A DNA stretch of 64,000 bases from Metarhizium brunneum (lineage: Eukaryota; Ascomycota; Sordariomycetes; Hypocreales; Clavicipitaceae), in the NCBI RefSeq assembly GCF_013426205.1, contig NC_089426.1:3100001-3164000 (forward strand), in the 5' to 3' direction. The notes below the pieces were generated by a model. It made no database searches. It saw only the letters and a list, made by a program, of their open reading frames with translations, and was not told where the DNA came from. Of the stretch, positions 48,648 through 57,476 are shown piece by piece. Numbering within the stretch: position 1 is the stretch's first letter; each line of letters starts with the position of its first letter. The position numbers and the translations under genes were made by a program.

Positions 48648-49829
48648 ATGGATCCCCTGGACGAGAATCCAGTTGGTTCATTTTACGATTTCATGGTCCC
48701 ATATCCGGCGGCTTACCTCAACAACATGTCCAACCGAGAACTGTACGGCTGGTTGATGTTCGAGATGCGCTTGTTCGTCATCCCAATCTTTCTCCCCCCC
48801 TGTTGAATCCTGTCTTTGCCATCTTGACTCTAACATTGCAAATAGTGACGTACTGGTGGCTGATCCGCAGAACGTGTCTGACGAACTCAAGGCCAGAGCA
48901 AGGTACGCGCACCCACAACCCTCAACTAGCCAAAAGTAACATTGAACCGTCGCAGAGGCTAACTAGTATTTTCTGTCTCCTTCAGCGCCATTAGCATTGA
49001 CCGTCTTCCGGCGGGCGACCCCACCACATGGGTTCTTCCAGCAGACACCCAGGGGCTCGAACGACTGAAAAGCATTGTCAAAGAGCAACTTGACTGCCAT
49101 TATCAACTGAGGGAAGACGGATGCGTGCCCTGGTTTGACAGCTCGCAAATCCAGCATGTCGTCTACAAGACCAAAGCCCAGCCGAGCATCACCGAGCTCT
49201 GGCGGGGCAAATACGACGACGGCAGCCGTGTTCTGTCCAAGCAGCTGCGGTTATGGAACAAGTTTCGCCTCTGGCAGACGCGGCGCCGCCAGCAAACACC
49301 TATCACGCTCCTCCAGGAAGAATCGCGTAGTCGCCTGGTGGAACTCGGAATCGGGGGCCATCTCTCCTTACTCAAGCTGCAGCCAAAGCAATCCACACAA
49401 ACTGAGGCAACGACATTGCTGGAATATCTCGACTTCATTGACCGGTATTACGCGTCGAGCCATGCCCTTGTGCAGAGCTGCGAGAAAGGCCTCCGCGAAA
49501 ACTGCGTTTGTGAACGGAACGTTCCTCCCAACAGGGGGCGACACTCGAAGAAGACGAGAAAAGGCCGTGCCGCAGGGGCTCCAAAGGGTCGATCATGTGT
49601 GGGCAAGTGCAAAGAGCGCGCCGTGGCCAATCTGGAAAACGCAAAACGCACGCTTGAGCTTCGCAATGCTATTTGGGGTCGGACTGTGAATCAACTGAAC
49701 GAATGTAACCCCGACACCGTCGAATATCGGTATCCGGCGGCTCCACTCGAGACGGAAATTAAGACCGAGGATGCTGGCTCAGCTGTGCTTCCAACACGCC
49801 CTGAACAGGACCTGGATGTGGAAAAATAG
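48648..49829 (+). CDS. Unrecognised 341-residue protein with basic, Cys-containing region
   Basis: Three exons (48648-48772, 48846-48902, 48986-49829) encode 341 residues; both introns (73 and 83 nt; GTTCGT...TAG and GTACGC...CAG) are phase 2 and keep frame. The start MDPLDENPVGSFYDF is followed by aromatic-rich sequence, a long charged helical middle (~95-200), then a strongly basic segment (~230-265, GRHSKKTRKGRAAG) containing CxC and CxxxC pairs, and an acidic tail. The basic patch could be a nuclear localisation signal. I know no family with this arrangement; it may be restricted to related fungi. Convergent with the regulator at 50342-52555. Confidence 0.72.
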
Positions 49830-50341
49830 TAGACTATAGACCACGCGAACAAGGCGCGAGGGGAGGACGACCAAGGGGATCACGGTCATATGAGGGGTCA
49901 ACATATCCCCAGGGTTATTTGCGACGCAGTCCCAGAAATTCTGTAGTCAAGGGTTTGACAAACGGTCCCAAGTAGGGCCGAGGAGATTGAAGTGTGTTTG
50001 CGGCCTTGGCCGTTCTTTATTGTTTTTTTTTTTTGGCTTACCATGGATGGACTGCATTTGAGAAACTCAATGGGTTGTGGGAAACCATTATGGACGAGTA
50101 GGGCTTGGTGAAAGAGGCCCCTTTGAAGGAGAGGCCGCTCGTCATTGTCGCGCCGACACCAAAGAAAGGCGCTCGGTGGAAAAAAAGAGGTCAAAGGAGG
50201 AGAGTCGTTTCTCATTCAGTGCTGCTGACGCAAATGCTTGCTTTTTCCACTCTCTTCAACATTTAGAGTTAGAAAATCACTGCTATACTATACACTGTTT
50301 TTTTTTTAAAAAAAAAAGGAAACAGAGCATACCAATCGCCA
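49830..50341. other. Convergent 3' region with T10A10 palindrome
   Basis: 512 bp between convergent stops. A perfect T10A10 tract at 50298-50317 lies 25 bp beyond the minus-strand regulator stop, and a T-run is at 50023-50034. Such AT palindromes can act in 3'-end formation on both strands. Confidence 0.6.
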
Positions 50342-52555
50342 TTACAAATCATCGTGCGCCCACCCCGTCGTCATCGCCGTCCAGAGATCTTGAAATACGG
50401 GTTGCCCATCAGGTCCCTCGCCCAAGGACTCCATCATCAGCGGCTGATTGAGCGCAGCATCCCAAACAGGGAAATACGGCTCCATGCTTCCATCGAGCAT
50501 TGGACATGTGATTCGCGCCGGGCTCTTGCCCTGGCGCTCTACGGCCGCCAGCCGCTTTTGATACTTTTCCCGCACGACACTCATGACAGTTCGACTTGCA
50601 GATAGAATGTCCACTTTCTTGGAGGCAGGTGTAAGATCAGACTTTTGCTGCGACATGCGCGCTAGATAATCGTCCAGTTTGAGCTGTGATCGCGCCCACT
50701 CAGAGTCCCAATCAGGGCATTCTTGAATTCTAAAGGATAGCCGAATGCCGAGTATCGTGGCTAGGATGGGGCGAGACCAGTCAACGATTGTAAAGCAGGA
50801 GAGTGCGGCGTCGTCCAGGCTCATGACTTCCTGGTAAAAGGCGGCCGTGCTGTACACACAGTCGTGTAATTTGGCGTTTGACAAGGGGCAAGGCTCCCAT
50901 TTGTAGGATTCAGAGGGTGGTGGACGGGGGAATCTGAGGAGTGTGCCGCTGTCGAGGAACGCCTTCATGAAGAGGACTTGTACCCTCAGCGACACTTGCG
51001 GACAAGGTTAGAATGTGTCCCTTGGGGGAGGCAACAGTGGCCCAGGGTTCAGCAGTTGACTAACCCGAAATGCTGAGAGGAAAGGCCAGCGACGATTCCA
51101 TCTGAGCCAACTCAAACTTGAAGCCAGCCACCATGATGCGTCTGTCTTCCTCCCCTTGGTCGTATTTTTCATTCAGCGTCTTCGAGGCCTGAGATAGAAT
51201 ACTCGTCACGCGAGTCTGTGCGGCGAGGACGATGTCGCCCTGTGTTTTGCCGTACTTTTCGAGAAGATCACAACATCTGGCTGTCCACGATGTGTATGGT
51301 ACTTCGATGCCCTTGCCGCGTTTCCAAGTAGCGAGGAAGCTGGGTAGCCTGGTAAGAAAGTGGAATAACTGCAATACATGTATGGACAACTCACGACGAC
51401 ACGATGTAAAAGTAGCCCACATACACCCGTATTCGGTCAAGTTGATCGTCTGTGAGATTGGGCGTATCTGACCACATGTTCAGATCTGGCTGTTGTTGAT
51501 CCAGCTCCAGATCATGAACCATATCTGCGGCCATTCTCATGTATTGGAAGGCTTGTTTGTTTTTGGGCCTTAGATGAAAGGGATACCTGTTGATGTTAGT
51601 AACAACAACAACAAGAAGAAGATGAAGGAAGAGAAGCGTGATTCAACATAAAGGTCGTCCTGGACAAACATACCAAGCACAATATATGAGTAAACCTTGA
51701 AGTAGTTCCAGGCTCCTCTCGCCGCCGGCAACAAACTTCAACCCCAGCACTTTTCTAAATTCCTCATCGTACAAAGTATGGCCCTGTAGCGTCTTGGAGC
51801 CAGAAGTAGACGACAGTATCGACAGCAGGACAAACGGCTTCGCCGCAGCCATTTGCCTAATAGGAGTATCCTCCGACAAGGTGATGAAGGGAAAGTATGT
51901 CAACATGGAGTGGAAGGACGTCAAGAGTGACTCGGCAGATGCCACGTTAAATGACGGCTTTGTGTGAAAGTCATGAATAGAATGGGACTGTGCGGACGAG
52001 GACGTCGGGGTCTGAATACTCCGCCCAGAGTCCGGAAAGGGAGACATTTCTTCGTCATCCTCGGGAAAGAGCCTGTCGATGACTACATCGTGCGTGTCGC
52101 GCAGAGTCTCAAAGTTGTCGTCGATTTCTGACCCTGTGGACACGGAGAAGTCGATGCTAAATGTGCTTGATGGACCAGGAGGAGCAGCTTGAGCCTGGTG
52201 GAGTTGTTGGTCCTGGTGGCTTTTCAACTCGCACATTTAGTATGACGATGACGATTGGGAGAAGAGTGATAGACCTACCTGGCATATTTTCTAGGGCGAC
52301 GAGGTCGCGGAGTAGTTCGAGAGATGCATTCTCTCTTGGACTCTAGGCACCTGGCATGATTGTTAGCAGCGTCACGGGATGATGATGATGATGTGGCATG
52401 ATGATAAATAATGCTCGCATGGTTGGACTCTACTTTTTGCAGACCCCCGGCTGGTCGCTGGGCTGGCACCGGATCTTAGTGGCTCGACAGGCTTCGCATG
52501 CAGTAGCCACTCTCTTTCGAGCCGGGTTGTCGCCTGTTCCAGCATCCAGGTTCAT
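50342..52555 (-). CDS. Zn2Cys6 fungal transcription factor
   Basis: Six minus-strand exons (52555-52434, 52350-52279, 52219-51674, 51586-51395, 51348-51065, 50994-50342) encode 622 residues. The zinc cluster is split between exons 1 and 2 and complete when joined: C20, C23, C30, C39, C42, C49 (spacing 2-6-8-2-6), followed by a basic linker (TPRPRRPRKYAR). The middle region contains the fungal-specific regulator pattern (LLTSFHSMLTYFPFI, PFVLLSILSSTSGS, LQGLLIYCAWYPFHLRPKNK) also seen in regulators near secondary-metabolite genes. No pathway enzymes adjoin it, so the target is unknown. The start at 52555 is the only ATG in frame close to the zinc cluster. The fifth intron has a GTTAGT donor; all joins keep frame. 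Confidence 0.92.
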
Positions 52556-53436
52556 TGTATCGGCGCCAAGTCTGGGGAAGTTCAGGTGTTGACGGGGTCA
52601 CTCGTTCATGCGGCACATTGGTTCGTAGGGCGACTTGCTGGCAGTACCCGTCCGTCTGCTTTAGTTGACGACGAGTCCAGTGCAAGGCTCATCTCTGCTA
52701 CAGTCCAGGCAAGTAGGAAGTGATGTGGAGGGTGATGGGTCGTCCGAGTGTGAGTGACGTCGGTGGGAGGATGGATATCCGGACTCGGTCGGATATCTGG
52801 ACGGGATGTAACTTTATGCACATGCATTACGGAGTAGGTAGTCATGTATACAGCTCTACTCCACTTGCCGCCATCCGTACGGACCAAGGTGTACCGAGTA
52901 CATGCGATGATCCGAAAACAATAATAAATCGCAGGAGCATTAAAGTAAAGGGAAATGATTCGTAAATATTACCCTAGCATGGTTGCGCGGTAAAAATATA
53001 TACAAGTTCCATGCCTTGATAAAAAGATGGCATCTTAGTTATTATTAGTTTAATACATGGTGAACGTCCAAGTGTTTGCCCGCCACTTCACAGTCGAAAA
53101 CCCCGGACAGGCCCCTACCCAGCAAAGTAGACTCATTAGCATCCGGCGGCAAGTCCAACAAGTGGTACACTTGGTAATCAGGGCCAGCTACACTGAGCAA
53201 GAATAATACTGGGATCAGGTCAGTTACAATGACTAGGTTCGTGACTCGTAGACGGTACGAGAGTATTCCATCACATGTTGGTCAACTCGACGAAATACAG
53301 TAAACGCTGTCACTCATATTTGACAGCATCAAGTGTCGCCCAAGAATAGATATATCAGCGCCCATTACTCAACGGGTATAAACCCCAAACACAACGCCGC
53401 CGCCAAACACCAAGCTATAATACAACACGACTCAAC
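52556..53436. other. Intergenic region between regulator and MYND-type gene
   Basis: 881 bp with no supported gene; it holds the regulator promoter and the 3' flank of the next gene. Contains a TTACGGAGTA copy at 52828-52837 and a GTACCGAGTAC-like copy near 52890-52900. Confidence 0.5.
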
Positions 53437-54802
53437 TCAATCCAGTTGGGTCATTTTCAAACCGGGATTTTTGGTCTCCAGCGTAGAGTCCACAAACGTT
53501 TGCAACGGACTAGTCAGACTCGACGCTTCTTCCCTCACAGTTTTCACTCCGTGTTTGCCTTGTCTATGAGCCGCGATGTTCACGACGGCGCACCGCTCAG
53601 AACAATACACCGTAGCCTGCTTCGAGTCCAGACACGCCGTGCAGAGAACCGCCTTTGATATCGCATCCCCCATTTCGACATCTTCGTCAGTAAGTTGTAC
53701 ACACTTATCGCCAGCGTCGCAGTCATGCCGAGACTCAACGTGCTTATCCTATACCGCCATTAGCACTGCCGCTTTGATTGCTACATGACAAAAGATATCC
53801 ACGTCTATTACTCACATGGCCCTTGGAGTAGCATTTCTCTGAGCAGTAAACTGTCAGCCCTGCGTCTCCGCCAATCTGGACAAGTGCCTGGCAAAGAGTA
53901 CATGACAGAACGTCATTGGTGTCAAGTCTGTTCCCACAAACTAAACAGGGCGGTAGGTCGTACAACTCGGAACCAGCATTTTCAGTCTGAGCTCCCCGCA
54001 GACTCTTAGTCTGCATCTTGTTCTGCTCAAATGCTGTTTTGGCTCTTCGAAGCTCATCCAGGCGCCGTTGGTGGCTCTCGCGCTGCGGCTGTGCGTTTCT
54101 GCTCTGTTGAAAGTCCATGACGATTTTGTCGATAATGTCCTCGAGCGTCATGCCCTCGCTGTTTCTATACTCATCAAGATATTTCTGCGCGTTTGTAAAG
54201 GCTTCGCCTGTTGACTGGTTGATAAAGAACTCGGCAATATATAGCTTCTTCAATTCAGCAGCGTCATCTTTAACAGCGCCCACCTTTTCCGCAAAGTTGT
54301 CAACGCCATCAGGCCAGTCAGAGGGCTTCCCAATGCCCTCTAGCATTGTCTTTACCAGCTCCTCTCGCGATCTATCCGGATCATCCAGCATGCCGCGTAG
54401 CTCTTCCTGGTTGAATCCACGATCAGATACGGCGATAAATTCCGGGTATCTCCTCAGAACCCAGCGGTACCAAGCCTCCTTTTCGGATTCTATCCTGGCT
54501 TCAATAGACTTGAGGCTCCGCTTTCGCTCTTTGGCATCCTGAAATAGGCCGTCGAGTTCGTGCAAAAACGCCCTTCTCTGTGCAAACCATTCTCTGTCCT
54601 CACTCTCGCCGTATCTAGCCCGTACTGTGTCCATCAGCTTGCCGTAACATTTCTGGCATTCGGTGAAGTTTTCTTTGCCGCATTCTGCCTTGCATTCTGC
54701 CTTGATGGCACCCACTGCATCGGCACAAAGCTTCTTTTGACGCCTAGCAACGTTGAGTTCCGTCCAGTGCTCGGGCATAGCATGGGCTGACGGAGTACCC
54801 AT
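53437..54802 (-). CDS. Protein with two zinc-binding modules, MYND type
   Basis: Two minus-strand exons, 54802-53816 and 53742-53437 (intron 73 nt, GTGAGT...AAG, phase 0), encode 430 residues. The first ~270 residues are charged and helical with CxxxC and CxxC pairs near 37-52. A MYND-like finger then follows: C286/C289, C301/C304, YCSEKC (320-324) and, after the splice junction, H335 and C337. A second module has C363/C366, YCSERC (376-380) and H388/H393. MYND fingers bind proline-rich partners and often act as protein-interaction modules. The splice junction lies inside the first finger, so the join is required to complete it. Function unknown; a regulatory adaptor is only a guess. Confidence 0.85.
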
Positions 54803-55319
54803 TTTGGCTAATGTGAGGTAATATTTTTTGGGGACTGGAAGGCCAATGATTTCGCATGTATAGAGATCGGATGCCAGCTATTTATCCTATTGGTGTCTGA
54901 TGGCATTCAAGTTGGAAGGTGGTGACAGTGAGACGTGTAACGGAGCCGGTAGAGTGAGTCTTTGAAATGAGGGCTCTTGTTGGCGTATGAGAAGCTAATT
55001 CTGAATGCATTCCGGGATTGAAGTCTCTTTCTCAATTTTTTTTAAGGCAGGATGGGATAATTCGCGATGAAATAGTAAACTTGAACATCATCTTGTCAAT
55101 AGTAGCCGGGCTGAGAGATGTGCCAAGTGCCGAAGTTCAAGCGGCAACTGACCCACAACAACTTTCTGCAAAGCAACCGGTGACAGTATCGTCGCTGTCT
55201 CCTGCGAAGAGCTCGTACAGTATCTAACGAGACGTGTTCCCGATACTCCAGAACTTGAATCGCCGGCTGTATATCAACAGTAGTATTCTGCATAAACTAC
55301 CGCCACTCTACTGCCGAAA
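54803..55319. promoter_or_regulatory. Divergent promoter, MYND-type gene and SF3B5
   Basis: 517 bp between divergent starts. No gene is seen; minor frames here lack motifs. Confidence 0.5.
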
Positions 55320-55688
55320 ATGGTGTGTTCAACCACGAGATATGCCAAAACTCAACTAACAGCAAACAGGCTGACAAGCTCCGCACTCAACAAGAGCTCG
55401 AACGCCTGCAGGCGAAATACATTGGAACCGGCCACCCCGATACGACAAGCTGGGAATGGCGAACAAACATTCAGCGCGACACATATGCTTCCATCGCCGG
55501 CCATCGACCGTTGTTGTCCTATGTAGCTCTTGCCGAGAACGAGCCGCTGGTTAAGGTTCGCGCAAGAATGATTCGGGTACGAGGCCTCCTTATAATTATA
55601 CTGTTGTGCCAAAACTATCAGCGGGCTAACTATGAAGTTACAGAAAATGATCCAACCCGCCGGCCCGCCGCCACCTCGTGAGGAATAA
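55320..55688 (+). CDS. YSF3: Splicing factor 3B subunit 5 (SF3b10/YSF3)
   Basis: Three exons, 55320-55322, 55370-55576 and 55644-55688, encode 84 residues, matching the ~86-residue family. The first coding exon consists only of the ATG, followed at once by a 47-nt intron (GTGTGT...CAG). The protein reads ADKLRTQQELERLQ, KYIGTGHPDTTSWEW, an LSYVALAEN block, then RMIRKMIQPAGPPPPRE, all conserved in SF3B5. The subunit belongs to the SF3b complex of U2 snRNP that recognises the branch site and contacts SF3B1. No ATG precedes exon 2 in its frame, so the spliced start is needed. The second intron (67 nt) has a GTACGA donor. Confidence 0.94.
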
Positions 55689-55948
55689 CGTGTCAAACTG
55701 TGAGGTCCGGGAAGGAGAGAAATGCATTAATGGGGTTTTTGGGTATCGACTGTGTTTCTGGTGCATTAGGAGGTGTTGCTGGGGCGTTTTGGGGGGCAAA
55801 TATCCGCGCGATTAGAATAAATATATGACCATGGATCGTGAGGTTCCAGGATATTCACTGTCCGTTCCGCCAAAGTTGCCTGAAATTAGTTCGTTTCCAG
55901 GTTTCATGGGCATCATTAGCCCAAGGGTGCGGCTAGTCGTCTTCACTC

Positions 55949-57040
55949 TCATTCTCCCCTCGTTTCCTCTTCATTTCCGTCATCCCTCGTCGTTGGCGAC
56001 TCCTTTATGCCAAGACTAGCGTTCAGCTTCTTCTCCAAGTCCTCTGATGATCCCCCGTACAACTCTCGCACCAATCCACGTACACCGTCCAGCCCAATTT
56101 CTTCTTTTGCCCTAGGCCCAACGTGCCATGTAATGGTTTGCTCGCCATCTTGGCCGAGCGGTGGGCGTTCTACCCTCTTTATGACATAGCCATGTTTTTC
56201 CATTTTCTTCAGCGTCGTTTCCGTCTTCTCACTTGAGACATTCTGGTCGGCATTTAAACGAAGAAGATATCGCCTCAGCTTCTGTTCGCTTAGTTCGCCG
56301 CCATTTAGCCATATGAACGACACAACCAGTGTATAGAACGCAACATATGTTGCTTCATCGTCCGAGGTGGGGATTCTGGACGGCTTGATGATGGCTGCAC
56401 TGCGATATTCGTCTGGCAAAGTTGACGTCAAAATATAGGCGCCAGATCCAATTTTCGCCTGTGAATTTGACTTCATCGCTATGCAAATGGGTCAGCCTTC
56501 CTTTTCTTCGAAGCTGTCGAGCCAAAAACTACCAGCTGTTCGGGCGTACCTTGTCTTTTCTCTTGCAGGGACATTTTCTCTCTAACTGGAAGCTCTCGGA
56601 GCTCCATGCCCCAAACAAGTTTTAATTGCTTTTGTGCTAGCGCGAAAATTCTTTTAAAAGATCGCCCCTGGTTGCCAAGAACTTGGATAGCGTCAGTATG
56701 TATCGCATTTCCTTAGATACACAAGTTTTCTTTACCTCTCTCCTTAATACCGTCACGGCGTATGGGCGTCCGTGAATATTCGCATGATAAGGCATAGCGA
56801 ACGAGCTTCTTGGCGAGCTGATCATCTGCACTGCTGCCAGCCTCACCATCGACATCCATCCCATCCTCGGAGTCGTTATCGAAATCATTATCGGGATCAC
56901 GGCGATTCGCTCGCTGCCTAGACGGTACGCCATCTTCTGGGTCTTCGTCATCCACCTGCAAAAGATATTATTAGCCATGCAAGCGACTTACTGGGGACGT
57001 AGGGTCGTACAGGCCGCCTTCTCCTTTGTTTCACGGGCAT
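55949..57040 (-). CDS. NSE3: NSE3, MAGE-domain subunit of SMC5/6 complex
   Basis: Minus-strand exons 57040-56992 (uncertain), 56942-56736, 56681-56550 and 56478-55949 give about 305 residues. The MAGE homology domain is clear: AKKLVRYALSCEYSRTPIRR, LKLVWGMELRELP, GSGAYILTSTLPDEYR, then a winged-helix part (VSFIWLNGGELSEQKLRRYL and EKHGYVIKRVE) and TITWHVGPRAKEEIG. An acidic, Arg-rich disordered N-terminus precedes it. Nse3 pairs with Nse1 and Nse4 in the SMC5/6 complex for DNA repair and binds DNA. The extreme N-terminus is unresolved: the best acceptor (TTTTGCAG, exon from 56959) is out of frame with the only good ATG at 57040, while a weaker acceptor at 56943 keeps frame. The 3' end is convergent with SF3B5. 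Confidence 0.85.
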
Positions 57041-57476
57041 TTTTCCTTTCACTGAGTAAGCGAAAAATGGCACCACTAGGTTGTGGCAAATGAAAAACGT
57101 CTTCAGGATAATTAGAACTCGAAATTGGATCGAATGTCGTGTAGTTGATATTCCATGTTAACCGCGGGGCATTAAATGGACGGACGCGATGCAAGTCACC
57201 TACGCGTCTGCATTTGTGACATCAATTTAATCGTGCCTGACCCACTTATTTTAGGTCGTGAGGGCAACCGACCACCTAAAATAAGTGGGACAGCCACAAT
57301 TAATATGGAGCGCTCTACGGAGAACGCCTGATCATTCTTATCGATAAACCCTGACGTCGCAAATTTCCAGGAGCTCCTGTACGGGCATTTGGGATCCCAA
57401 CTTGATGCGTCGTCAAGCAAAGCAGCTTTTCATTCCCTGCTGAGCCCGTTGCACCGTTTGCGTTTTTACTTCCCCC
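57041..57476. promoter_or_regulatory. Divergent promoter, NSE3 and SLS1
   Basis: 436 bp shared between two divergent starts. Its main feature is the perfect inverted repeat at 57241-57289, roughly midway. Confidence 0.6.
57241..57289. repeat. 16-bp perfect inverted repeat in divergent promoter
   Basis: The arm CCCACTTATTTTAGGT (57241-57256) and its exact reverse complement (57274-57289) flank a 17-nt loop. The loop also holds CG and CGACC, allowing a competing pairing with GGTCG at the arm end. It could form a cruciform, bind a dimeric factor, or be a miniature-element remnant. Confidence 0.9.

Noticed and set aside
48305..48994. Plus-strand 229-residue frame
   Set aside because: Overlaps the first exons of the 48648 gene in another frame and crosses its introns; no motif. 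The spliced model gives a longer coherent protein.
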